Source: Bacteroidales bacterium (GTDB lineage: Bacteria; Bacteroidota; Bacteroidia; Bacteroidales; Prolixibacteraceae). Taken from it: a stretch of DNA of 43,011 bases. Below the pieces are notes generated by a model. That model ran no database searches and had not been told where the DNA came from. It saw only the letters and a program-made list of their open reading frames with translations. The position numbers and the translations under genes are program-made. The stretch lies in the NCBI GenBank assembly GCA_012719495.1, contig JAAYAG010000026.1:1-43011 (forward strand), in the 5' to 3' direction. Of the stretch, positions 19,040 through 27,201 are shown piece after piece (the stretch's first letter is position 1; each line of letters opens with the position of its first letter).

Positions 19040-19047
19040 TACATTTG
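19040..19047 (+). promoter_or_regulatory. -7 element for the GH32-like gene
   Basis: TACATTTG followed by C, matching TAnnTTTG, 26 nt before the ATG at 19074. No matching -33 was found. Confidence 0.45.
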
Positions 19048-19073
19048 CTGAATCCTGAAATACAGAACTAACA

Positions 19074-20462
19074 ATGAAGAAAACCATACTGATTATATTT
19101 ATAGCCACGTTATGCATCGCAGGCTTTGCTCAAGACAAAAAAGGGGCAGAACAGTTCAATGAAACGTATCGGCCTCAATATCACTTTACCCCTGTAGAAA
19201 ACCGGATGGGAAGTCCAATTTCGATTATTACTGTCGATTCAACCTATCATCTTTATTATCAATGGAACCCGCACAACCTTCAACAAGGCTTTGTTAACTG
19301 GGGACATGCCACCAGCCATGATTTATTAAAATGGGAACACAAAGAAATTGTGCTGTCTCAACCTGCGGGAGTATCCGATTCGATGACTCATTCCCCTTGG
19401 TGGGGAAGCTTTTCTTCCAACGGAAAGCAATTATTCGCCTGGGCAACCCGTTGGGATGATGGCATTTACCGGCATACTGCGATTGATGCAAACCAGTTGG
19501 GTGAAGGCGAAAAAACCATTACCGACAAAAACCTTAACCAATCGGAACCATTTGTTTTCTGGCATAAACCCACTGAAAAATGGGTCATGGCTGCTTATAG
19601 CCGGACCGATTCTATGGTCAATTTTCTCAATTCATCCGACGGATTGAAATGGGAAATAACATCCTCGTTCAGATTAATATACGGATTTGTTTCGCTCACC
19701 GAAATTGCCGCAAACAACCAACCCGACTCATCTCTTTGGCTGCTGATTGCCGAAAATGGGAACTATATGGTCGGCAATTTTGATGGGAAAAAGTTCGAAA
19801 ACCTTACTTCGTTTAATAAATTCGATTATGGAGAAATGGTGGGGGGTTCGCTGATTTTCAAAGATTTTAAAAATAACCGTATTCTTCTTTTCTCGGAGCT
19901 AAAAAGCGAGCAGCAGCCCGATCTTCCGGCTAACGGCCAGCTAACTTTTCCAACTGAAATCATTCTGAAAGAAACCAATACCGGTCTTGAGCTGCACCAT
20001 AAACCCATTGAGGAAATAAAACAGCTCTACAAAAAAAGCGTCACAATCGATAATAAAAAAATATACCCGGGAATAAACAACAACCCGTTACAGAGCATTA
20101 AAGGCGATTGTTTCCACATGAAAGGGTCAATCGACCTAAAAAATTGTGATATGTTCGGTATCATAATCCGAGGAAACAGAGAAAACGAAGGGATTAATCT
20201 CTCCTATAATACCTCAAGAAAAATGCTTGAAATTGAAGGTAGCCGTTTTACCTACAGCCCCAAAAACAATAAAATTGACATTGAGTTGCTGATCGACCGC
20301 TCGTCTGTTGAGGTATTCATCGAAGGCGGAAAATATGTTATTAGCACACCAATAATTCCCGAGCCTAAAAGCCTGAAATACAATTTATATTCTACAGGTG
20401 GGGAAGTCTTTGTAGAACACTTCGAAGTACATGAACTAAAATCGGCATGGCAAAATAAATAG
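19074..20462 (+). CDS. Secreted GH32-like (fructanase fold) protein with substituted catalytic residues
   Basis: 462 aa with a signal peptide (cleavage near AGFAQ, residue 20). The start of the mature protein follows the GH32 pattern: YRPQYHFTP (32-40), YHLYYQWNP (58-66), WGHATSHDLLKWEH (76-89). A C-terminal beta-sandwich (about 330-460) contains IDRSSVEVFIEGG, the GH32C signature. However, the canonical WMNDPNG nucleophile block reads RMGSPIS at 44-50 (Ser47 replacing Asp). The RDP stabiliser block reads SEP (157-159), and the EC acid/base block aligns with SL (207-208). The fold therefore looks right, but ordinary invertase/levanase chemistry looks lost. It may bind fructan or another sugar, or use different residues. 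Confidence 0.82.
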   Translation: MKKTILIIFIATLCIAGFAQDKKGAEQFNETYRPQYHFTPVENRMGSPISIITVDSTYHLYYQWNPHNLQQGFVNWGHATSHDLLKWEHKEIVLSQPAGVSDSMTHSPWWGSFSSNGKQLFAWATRWDDGIYRHTAIDANQLGEGEKTITDKNLNQSEPFVFWHKPTEKWVMAAYSRTDSMVNFLNSSDGLKWEITSSFRLIYGFVSLTEIAANNQPDSSLWLLIAENGNYMVGNFDGKKFENLTSFNKFDYGEMVGGSLIFKDFKNNRILLFSELKSEQQPDLPANGQLTFPTEIILKETNTGLELHHKPIEEIKQLYKKSVTIDNKKIYPGINNNPLQSIKGDCFHMKGSIDLKNCDMFGIIIRGNRENEGINLSYNTSRKMLEIEGSRFTYSPKNNKIDIELLIDRSSVEVFIEGGKYVISTPIIPEPKSLKYNLYSTGGEVFVEHFEVHELKSAWQNK

Positions 20463-20467
20463 AGGAA

Positions 20468-21439
20468 TCAGATTCTCCCCATGGCGAAAAAAATCATGTA
20501 AACCGACACTGTTATAAATAAATACAAGTTGCGGGCATTAGCTGGGTTCATGCTAAAAAAATTGTACTGAAGGGAATTCTTCTTACAAGCCGAAATGCAG
20601 TCGCCACAAAGGGTACAGGTGAACCCGGGTTTTTTGTTTCTTATGTCTGTAATATTTAGTGCATCGTAGTTGCATTTTGCAGAACAAGCCATACAAGAAT
20701 CACAACTGCTGTCGATTACCATGCGAAAGGGATTAACAAACCGCAAATAATTCACCAGCGTACCAATAGGACAAAATGCAGAACAATGAACCATACGTCG
20801 CTGCCGCCGCGAAAAAAGGATCATAACCACAAAGCCTGCCAAACCAAACGAAATTCCTGCAACAGCAGCCCAAGTCATTGATAAGTTGAAAACCCGCGCA
20901 AGTATTGCCCCAAGAATTACCAACAATAAAACTCCGTGTTTATAGACCATTTTGTTTTTCAGCGGGCCTCTGACAGGTTTTCCTTTAGAAAAAGCATTAT
21001 CTATTGCCCCAAAATAACAGAGTTGGCTGCACCAGGCCGGGCCCGTTAGCATAATTGTACTCAGAAACAGAAGAGTCATTATCGATTTCTGCCAGCGAAA
21101 AATTGGGCCAGCAATCATCATTGCCGGAATCGGCAAATGAAGTTTCCCGGTAAGCAGGAATATGTCTGAAGCAAAGATCCCAAGAAAAAGTTGGGCAAAA
21201 AACCAAACGGAATAGATTGTCCAGATAATTTTTCTCCACCGCCCTGATTCTCTTACATTTTGCATTTTATGAACCACAAATGCGCCAAAAAAGGATACAG
21301 CTACAATTTCTATCCACCCTCCCCCTTTAAAAAAGCGTTCGAGCAAAAGCATGGGCATTTCAACTTTTAATTGGATCATTGTCAGCATGAAACCAACAAA
21401 TAAAAAAACCGAGACCGGTAAAACTATTTTTCTTATCAT
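20468..21439 (-). CDS. NapH/NosR-type polytopic membrane ferredoxin
   Basis: 323 aa with about six hydrophobic helices. It carries the two CxxxC membrane-edge motifs of the NapH/NosR/CcoG group (C137/C141 and C219/C223, the latter CSAFCPIG). Two 4Fe-4S ferredoxin motifs follow, with cysteines at 246/249/252/256 and 275/278/281/285. Such proteins pass electrons across or out of the inner membrane. It follows a methyltransferase gene by 2 nt, and the divergent next operon is nrfHA, so a link to anaerobic respiration is plausible but inferred. Confidence 0.82.
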   Translation of the reverse strand: MIRKIVLPVSVFLFVGFMLTMIQLKVEMPMLLLERFFKGGGWIEIVAVSFFGAFVVHKMQNVRESGRWRKIIWTIYSVWFFAQLFLGIFASDIFLLTGKLHLPIPAMMIAGPIFRWQKSIMTLLFLSTIMLTGPAWCSQLCYFGAIDNAFSKGKPVRGPLKNKMVYKHGVLLLVILGAILARVFNLSMTWAAVAGISFGLAGFVVMILFSRRQRRMVHCSAFCPIGTLVNYLRFVNPFRMVIDSSCDSCMACSAKCNYDALNITDIRNKKPGFTCTLCGDCISACKKNSLQYNFFSMNPANARNLYLFITVSVYMIFFAMGRI

Positions 21440-21441
21440 AG

Positions 21442-22158
21442 CTACATTTTTTGTGCAGAAACGATCAGTGGAAGCTTGTTTTCATCAATAGGCGAACGGT
21501 CGAAACCACCATAGAACTGAAGATTTACAAAACCAGCATCATTCAGTAGAAGAGTTAATTGCTGTAGTGTTACCGGCAAGAGCGGAACAACATTGCGGGT
21601 AATCAGCCCTGTTACTTTGTCCAAAAGAATCCCTTCAAAATCAATTTTCCCGTCGGGCCGATAGTAATACCTCCGTTCGAAACAAATACGCTCATTTTCA
21701 ATAGTTGGAATTTTTTCAGGTTTGCTTGTCAGAATCGCCTCATAATTTAACAGTTGAAGAAGAAGCTTTCCGTTTTTCAGCAGCAAAGCATACGTTTTTT
21801 GAAAAAAATCAGAAACCTCGTCGAATGTTTTTAGATGGACCAAGGTATTCCCAAAACAGGTAATAACTCCAAAGTGCTGATCAATATACCGTTGGTCAAT
21901 AGAAAGCATATCGCCCTGAGAGAAAGCAACCCTGCGATTTTCATCTTTAGCTGATGCCATGTCAACCATTTCTCTATCGATATCGATTGCTGATACCGAA
22001 AAACCTTTAGCCGACATTGCAATAGCCAAAGACCCGGTACCGCAGCCCACATCGAGCAATGCAGCAGGCGGACACTCGGAACCCACAAAGTTGACCTGCC
22101 CCATATTCAATGGGAAAATATGATCGTAAAGCTGTGTAATCGATTGATAAAACTCCAT
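21442..22158 (-). CDS. Class I SAM-dependent methyltransferase
   Basis: 238 aa. SAM motif I is LLDVGCGTGSLA (34-45), followed by the acidic strand VSAIDIDREMVDMA (55-68) and motif post-II GDMLSIDQ. A C-terminal beta-rich part contains ERRYYYRPDGKIDFEGILL. It resembles small-molecule methyltransferases of the Methyltransf_25 type; the substrate is unknown. It is the first gene of a two-gene unit with the membrane ferredoxin, with a -7 element upstream. Confidence 0.85.
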   Translation of the reverse strand: MEFYQSITQLYDHIFPLNMGQVNFVGSECPPAALLDVGCGTGSLAIAMSAKGFSVSAIDIDREMVDMASAKDENRRVAFSQGDMLSIDQRYIDQHFGVITCFGNTLVHLKTFDEVSDFFQKTYALLLKNGKLLLQLLNYEAILTSKPEKIPTIENERICFERRYYYRPDGKIDFEGILLDKVTGLITRNVVPLLPVTLQQLTLLLNDAGFVNLQFYGGFDRSPIDENKLPLIVSAQKM

Positions 22159-22178
22159 TCTGTCCAGTAATTAAGCTA

Positions 22179-22186
22179 CAAAACTA
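22179..22186 (-). promoter_or_regulatory. -7 element for methyltransferase–ferredoxin unit
   Basis: Minus-strand TAGTTTTG (TAnnTTTG), 20 nt upstream of the ATG at 22158. It lies in the 134-nt divergent region shared with nrfH. Confidence 0.45.
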
Positions 22187-22292
22187 ATGAACTTGCCTAA
22201 ATAGAATTGTAACAATTGAAACAACCTTCGTAAAAAGACCATATTGATATTGGCAAAAGAATATTATAAATTTAAAACGTAAAAGTTGCACG

Positions 22293-22871
22293 ATGAAACT
22301 CTTTAAAATTTTCATACCTCCCGACCGATGGAAAGTTCCGGTAATACTCCTTCTGGGAATATTTGTCGGTCTTGGACTGTTTACAATATACCTTTCTAAA
22401 GCTCCAACTTATCTTTCCGATGACCCAAAAACCTGCATGAATTGTCACATTATGGCCCCGCAATATGCATCGTGGAGCCACAGTAGCCACAGACAATATA
22501 CCAACTGCATGGATTGTCACGTACCTCATAATAATTTGGTTAACAAATATTATTTCAAGGCAAAAGACGGACTGCGCCACTCGTCGATGTTTGCCCTTCG
22601 CCTTGAGCCGCAAGTTATTTTCATTAAAGACAAAGGAAAAGAAGTTGTACACAACAATTGCATCCGCTGCCACCAGCACCTTCTCACCGACGAGCGAATG
22701 AAACAACAATCGGAAATGTATATGAGCCTTCGCGAAGGACGCTCTTGCGTTGAATGTCACCAACATACCCCACATGGCAGGGTCAACAGCCTCTCGAGCG
22801 TGCCCTATGCGCGGGTTCCAATTCTGGAAAGCCCCGTACCTGAATGGATGAAAAAAAGTCAAAAAAAATAA
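22293..22871 (+). CDS. nrfH: NrfH, tetraheme quinol dehydrogenase of nitrite reductase
   Basis: Membrane-anchored tetraheme cytochrome c of the NapC/NrfH family. It takes electrons from menaquinol and gives them to NrfA. A single N-terminal membrane helix (about 15-34) precedes four CxxCH heme sites at residues 48-52, 72-76, 123-127 and 152-156. M54, just after the first heme (CHIM), fits the unusual Met-ligated heme known in NrfH. The length of 192 aa is typical. nrfA begins 36 nt downstream. Confidence 0.96.
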   Translation: MKLFKIFIPPDRWKVPVILLLGIFVGLGLFTIYLSKAPTYLSDDPKTCMNCHIMAPQYASWSHSSHRQYTNCMDCHVPHNNLVNKYYFKAKDGLRHSSMFALRLEPQVIFIKDKGKEVVHNNCIRCHQHLLTDERMKQQSEMYMSLREGRSCVECHQHTPHGRVNSLSSVPYARVPILESPVPEWMKKSQKK

Positions 22872-22907
22872 ATAAGCAACAATAAAACCTTTATAAATAC
22901 GAACCAG

Positions 22908-24422
22908 ATGAAATCGATAACACAACGAATCAAAGAAAAGCCGGTAATTGGGTGGCTATTGTTTTTTGCCACAGTGCTGGTTGTATTTCTATTGGGTCTT
23001 CTGGCCTCATCAATCATTGAGCGTAGGGCCGAAACATTGTTCGTGTATACTCCGAAAGTAAAACACACGCAGTTTGAACCAAGAAACGAAGTGTGGGGCA
23101 AAAATTTTCCCCGCGAATACCAATCGTGGCTCCGAACCGCCGATACAACATTTAAGAGCAAATACAACGGAAGTGCCACAATCGACATGCTCGAGGTTGA
23201 TCCGCGTTTAGTTGTGCTATGGGCTGGCTACGCTTTTTCGAAGGATTACAAACAATCGAGAGGGCATTATCATGCTATTGATGATATCAGAACAGTTTTA
23301 CGCACAGGTGCACCGATGAATGGTGAAAAAAGCCCGCAACCAACCACTTGTTGGACCTGCAAAAGCCCCGACGTTCCGCGACTGATGAACGAAATGGGCG
23401 TTGCGGAATTTTATAAAGGAACATGGGAAAAGCTTGGTGCCCAGGTTGTAAACCCCATTGGCTGTGGCGACTGTCACGATGCTAAAACCATGAACCTGCG
23501 AATTTCACGTCCAGCCCTTATCGAAGCATTCGAACACACTGGAAAAGATGTGACAAAAGCCTCGTACCAGGAAATGCGCTCGCTGGTTTGTGCTCAATGC
23601 CATGTTGAATACTATTTCAACAAGAAAAAAGTAGAAGGGGCACAATACCTGACTTTTCCATGGCATAAGGGGATGAATGTCGACCTGATTGAAAAATATT
23701 ATGACGAAATTGAATTTTCAGATTGGCAACATGCCCTAAGCAAGGCTCCCATGCTAAAAGCCCAGCATCCTGACTATGAACTTTACCTGACCGGGACCCA
23801 TGCCAGCCGGGGTGTTTCGTGTGCCGATTGCCACATGCCTTATATGAGCGAAGGTGGACAAAAGTTCACCGACCACCATATACAAAGCCCGCTCAACAAT
23901 ATTTCGAATTCCTGCCAGGTTTGTCACCGCGAAGAAACCGACCAACTGGTGAAAGATGTTTACGACCGACAAGATAAAATAATTGAAAACCGCGATAAAC
24001 TTGAAGAACTACTTGTACATGCGCATATTGAAGCCCAAAAAGCGTGGGAACTTGGGGCAAGCGAGGAACAAATGAAACCAGCCCTCACCGACATAAGGCA
24101 TGCACAATGGCGGTGGGATTTTTCGGCTGCCGGACATGGCTCTTCATTTCATGCTCCGGTTGAAGTAGGGCGGATAATATCAACAGGAATTGTAAAAGCA
24201 CAAGAAGCCCGGCTAAAATTATCGCGCATATTGGCCGAAAAAGGTTTTACCAAAGAAATTCCTTACCCCGACATTGCGACTAAGGCAAAAGCACAAAAAT
24301 TTATCGGATTGGACATGGAAAAACTGAATGCTGAAAAACAACAATTCATGAAAGATATAATCCCACAATGGATAGATGAAGCATTAGTCAGGGAAAAAAC
24401 ATACCCGACAAGCGAACTTTAA
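22908..24422 (+). CDS. nrfA: NrfA, pentaheme cytochrome c nitrite reductase
   Basis: Periplasmic enzyme reducing nitrite to ammonium with six electrons. The catalytic heme has the hallmark CxxCK (CWTCK, 148-152) with lysine as ligand. Four further CxxCH sites are at 186-190, 228-232, 305-309 and 336-340. Catalytic-pocket candidates include QCHVEYYF (Y235/Y236 region) and HGSSFHAP near the C terminus. An N-terminal hydrophobic segment (12-33) acts as signal or anchor. The 504-aa length is normal. With nrfH it forms a two-gene operon ending at a strong terminator. Confidence 0.97.
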   Translation: MKSITQRIKEKPVIGWLLFFATVLVVFLLGLLASSIIERRAETLFVYTPKVKHTQFEPRNEVWGKNFPREYQSWLRTADTTFKSKYNGSATIDMLEVDPRLVVLWAGYAFSKDYKQSRGHYHAIDDIRTVLRTGAPMNGEKSPQPTTCWTCKSPDVPRLMNEMGVAEFYKGTWEKLGAQVVNPIGCGDCHDAKTMNLRISRPALIEAFEHTGKDVTKASYQEMRSLVCAQCHVEYYFNKKKVEGAQYLTFPWHKGMNVDLIEKYYDEIEFSDWQHALSKAPMLKAQHPDYELYLTGTHASRGVSCADCHMPYMSEGGQKFTDHHIQSPLNNISNSCQVCHREETDQLVKDVYDRQDKIIENRDKLEELLVHAHIEAQKAWELGASEEQMKPALTDIRHAQWRWDFSAAGHGSSFHAPVEVGRIISTGIVKAQEARLKLSRILAEKGFTKEIPYPDIATKAKAQKFIGLDMEKLNAEKQQFMKDIIPQWIDEALVREKTYPTSEL

Positions 24423-24440
24423 AAAACTATTACTAAAGAA

Positions 24441-24476
24441 CGGACAGTTTTAATGAATAAAACCGTCCGTTTTTTT
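24441..24476 (+). terminator. Intrinsic terminator after nrfA
   Basis: An 11-bp stem, CGGACAGTTTT (24441-24451) with AAAACCGTCCG (24459-24469) and a single A-C mismatch, is followed by seven T. It closes the nrfHA operon. Confidence 0.85.
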
Positions 24477-24502
24477 ATGATGAACCAAAATGAGTGATCT
24501 TT

Positions 24503-25168
24503 CTACGCTACGCTATTAAGGTAATCGACAGCTAATTGAGGATTTGGCGCATAGTAATCGGCACCAATGGTTTGGCAAAAATCCATGTTAACAGGAGCCC
24601 CTCCAACCAAAACTTTGGTGTCGGGAAGTTCGCTTTTAATTCTTGCGACAATTTCTGCCATACTGCCCATCGTTGTGGTAAGCAATGCTGAAAGGCCAAC
24701 AATTGCGCCAGGATTTTTACGAATGGCATCGATAAAACGATCAGAACTTACATCCACCCCAAGGTCTACAAGGGTCCATCCGCCTCCTTCTACAATCATC
24801 GAAACCAAATTCTTTCCAATGTCATGAAGGTCGCCTTTTACCGTGCCAATAATAAATGTACCCTTTGTCTTTAATTCGCCCGAAGCAAAAAAAGGTTTTA
24901 GTTGAATCATTGACGCACTCATGGCTTTTGCCGACATAAGCATTTGGGGAACAAAAATTTTATTCTCTGAGAACTTTTTTCCTACACAGCCCATAGCCGG
25001 GATCAATGCTTCTTCAAGGATTTCCTTAGGTGTAATGCCGGCATCAAGGGCACTTATTGTGTATTCTTTGGCGCCATCGAGCCCTTTTAATGCTGGTGGA
25101 TAAGGTGAAGTTTTGTCAGCTTTTCCAAATTCTATCGCTTCAAAAAGCTTACCGAGAATCTCGTTCAT
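24503..25168 (-). CDS. Corrinoid (cobalamin-binding) methyltransferase-type protein
   Basis: 221 aa with the layout of MtbC/MttC/MetH-like corrinoid carriers. A helical cap domain (about 1-95) is followed by a B12-binding Rossmann domain. The base-off signature DxHxxG is present (D113, H115, G118), with the downstream SxL (S160-L162) and GG (189-190) motifs. It carries a methyl group on cobalt between a substrate methyltransferase and an acceptor. No partner methyltransferase or reactivase lies in the window, so the substrate is unknown. The divergent AraC gene is a candidate regulator. Confidence 0.88.
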   Translation of the reverse strand: MNEILGKLFEAIEFGKADKTSPYPPALKGLDGAKEYTISALDAGITPKEILEEALIPAMGCVGKKFSENKIFVPQMLMSAKAMSASMIQLKPFFASGELKTKGTFIIGTVKGDLHDIGKNLVSMIVEGGGWTLVDLGVDVSSDRFIDAIRKNPGAIVGLSALLTTTMGSMAEIVARIKSELPDTKVLVGGAPVNMDFCQTIGADYYAPNPQLAVDYLNSVA

Positions 25169-25279
25169 AAGTATTACATTTAACGCCTAAAAATAGGAGA
25201 TTAGAATAACTCAGGCTACACTAATATTGACTACCTTTAGAACAATATTAACATATTTTCTCTTTTTTGTTTATATTAT

Positions 25280-26143
25280 ATGGTGAAAGGAAAGATTAGT
25301 GCACAAAACGAAGAACATTTTCGTATAGGAATTTTTCAGGATAATCTGGAAAAAAGCACTTGGCATTATCACAATCACTACGAGATCAGCTTTATCACAG
25401 AAGGTACAGGCAAGCGCATTGTTGCCGATTCAATGGAAAGTTTCCACCCCGGAGACCTTGTGTTTATTGGTCAAAATTTGCCCCACGTCTGGATTGCCGA
25501 TAAAGCCCGTTTTGCCCTTTCGAACCGGAACCTCGAGATGGTTTACCTGCAATTTTCAACGGTAATATTATTTCCAGAATTGCTGTCGATGCCTGAGTTT
25601 GCCAATGTTCGTAAAGCCCTGGAAATGTCTGAAAGGGGAATTCAAATTGTAGGCGATACCTTAAACAAGGTGAGCGAAATAATGCTTCAATTGCCGTATC
25701 TCAACGGGATTGAACAACTTCTGAATTTCTACAGGCTAATGGATATTATTGGCAAAAGCACATCAAACATAGGCCTTGCCAGCGAAGAATATTTGAGGAA
25801 AAAGTTTAATACCAGCAACAAACGAATTGAAGCAATCCATGATTATTTCATGAACAATTATCGCAACGAGGTTAATCTTGAGGAATTATCACAACTGGTA
25901 AACATGGCGAAAGGATCATTATGCCGCTTCTTTAAAGAAAACTCGGGCATTACCCTTTGGGAATATCTCAATCATATAAAAATTGAATTTGCGTGCAAAA
26001 TGCTTATGAACAACGAATTAAGCATTGCACAAGTATGTTTCGACAGTGGATTTAACAACCTTAACCATTTCAACAAGCAGTTCCGTAAAATTACAGGGAT
26101 TACTCCTTCATCGTACCGGAAAAAATTCTCTGAACTGTCATAG
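25280..26143 (+). CDS. AraC-family transcriptional regulator
   Basis: 287 aa. An N-terminal cupin sensor domain (about 20-170, with WHYHNHYEISFITEGTG) is followed by a C-terminal double helix-turn-helix (about 187-285) containing LSQLVNMAKGSLCRFFKENSG, and in the second HTH IAQVCFDSGFNNLNHFNKQF. The ligand is unknown. Divergent from the corrinoid protein gene with 111 nt between, so it may control that gene and itself. It ends 16 nt from sufT in convergent orientation. Confidence 0.92.
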   Translation: MVKGKISAQNEEHFRIGIFQDNLEKSTWHYHNHYEISFITEGTGKRIVADSMESFHPGDLVFIGQNLPHVWIADKARFALSNRNLEMVYLQFSTVILFPELLSMPEFANVRKALEMSERGIQIVGDTLNKVSEIMLQLPYLNGIEQLLNFYRLMDIIGKSTSNIGLASEEYLRKKFNTSNKRIEAIHDYFMNNYRNEVNLEELSQLVNMAKGSLCRFFKENSGITLWEYLNHIKIEFACKMLMNNELSIAQVCFDSGFNNLNHFNKQFRKITGITPSSYRKKFSELS

Positions 26144-26159
26144 TAAATCAAGAAAAGAT

Positions 26160-26483
26160 TTAGAAGAAACCCAATTCAAGACGGGCTTCTTCGCTCATCA
26201 TCGATTTGTCCCAGGGTGGATCAAAAGTCAAATCAACAAACGCATCGTCGACGCCTTCAACCGAGCACACATTTTCATATACATTTTGAACAATCATATC
26301 GGCAACCGGGCAGCCAGGAGCTGTAAGGGTCATCACGATATGAGCCATGTTACTTTCATCGACATCGATGCTGTAGACTAACCCCAAATCGTATATGTTT
26401 ACTGGTATTTCAGGATCGTACACCTCACGGAGCATCTCGATAATATCGGTAATTCGCTGGTCGTTATTGCTTGTCATATTCAT
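26160..26483 (-). CDS. sufT: SufT-like DUF59/MIP18 iron-sulfur assembly protein
   Basis: 107 aa, a single MIP18 (DUF59) domain: IIEMLREVYDPEIPVNIYDLGL, then VMTLTAPGCPVADMI, then VDLTFDPPWDKSMMSEEARLELG. These are the standard blocks, including the conserved PGCP. It helps maturation of Fe-S proteins. Its start is 6 nt after the sufE stop on the same strand, so it is a downstream member of the suf gene set. Confidence 0.93.
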   Translation of the reverse strand: MNMTSNNDQRITDIIEMLREVYDPEIPVNIYDLGLVYSIDVDESNMAHIVMTLTAPGCPVADMIVQNVYENVCSVEGVDDAFVDLTFDPPWDKSMMSEEARLELGFF

Positions 26484-26488
26484 TTCGG

Positions 26489-26911
26489 TTAACTATTCAT
26501 TTTATTGAAAGCAACAGCATAAAGCTTTATTTGTTTTACCATAGCGAGCAATCCGTTCGACCGCGTAGGCGAAAGGTGTTCTTTCAGCCCTATACTATCG
26601 ATAAAATGAAAATCGGCATTTATTATTTCTGCGGCTGGCTGCTCATTCACCACGCGTAACAGCAAAGCCACTAATCCTTTAACAATCAATGCATCACTTT
26701 CACCCTGATAATACACTACTCCATCACGGCACTCAGCATTAAGCCAAACTTGCGACTGGCAGCCCCGAATCAGATTTTGGTCAACTTTATATTTCTCATC
26801 AAGAGCCTCAATGCCATTTCCCAGTTCAATCAGGTAAGAATATTTATCCATCCAATCATCGAAAACCGAAAACTCTGCAATGATCTCTTGCTGTATTTCT
26901 TCAATGCTCAT
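26489..26911 (-). CDS. sufE: SufE, sulfur acceptor for cysteine desulfurase
   Basis: 140 aa from the ATG at 26911. Accepts persulfide from SufS on the conserved cysteine C51 (NLIRGCQSQVW) and passes it to the SufBCD scaffold. The domain is complete. The frame stays open to 27013, but the 34 extra residues are hydrophobic/low-complexity and not SufE-like, so I start at MSIEEIQQE. A degenerate -7 (GACCTTTG, minus strand, 26937-26944) lies about 25 nt upstream of this ATG. Confidence 0.93.
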   Translation of the reverse strand: MSIEEIQQEIIAEFSVFDDWMDKYSYLIELGNGIEALDEKYKVDQNLIRGCQSQVWLNAECRDGVVYYQGESDALIVKGLVALLLRVVNEQPAAEIINADFHFIDSIGLKEHLSPTRSNGLLAMVKQIKLYAVAFNKMNS

Positions 26912-27201
26912 TATACTATATTTAATTTTGAAGATACAAAGGTCGTTTTTTTTCAAAAAAAACGCAGAAAAAATATCATTCCATAAAAATAAATTAAGCA
27001 AAAAGAAATGCAAGCAGGAAAAAAGCTCTACATCCAGAAAACAAACATCTCATGAGCATTATGCCGAATCGAAATACAAAGTTAACTCCGCTTTTAATAA
27101 AAATATATATCTTCGTTTACAGAAAAACAGGCCAACAATGAATATAACCTTTTCGCCAGAAAGTAAGATTAACCAGTTCAATTCTCTAAAGTTCAAATTA
27201 T
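26912..27201. other. Divergent intergenic region, sufE / ompA-like gene
   Basis: 290 nt, A+T-rich, with homopolymer A and T runs (around 26946-26975). It must hold the promoters of sufE (minus) and the OmpA-family gene (plus). Apart from the degenerate sufE -7 element I see no structured RNA, repeat or convincing small coding region. Confidence 0.5.

Noticed and set aside
22272-22925. 217-codon open frame opposite nrfH
   Set aside because: nrfH with its four heme motifs accounts for the region. The opposite frame has no domain and would overlap it entirely.
25169-25279. Cobalamin riboswitch for the corrinoid protein gene
   Set aside because: The region is 111 nt, A/T-rich, and lacks the B12-box and the size needed.
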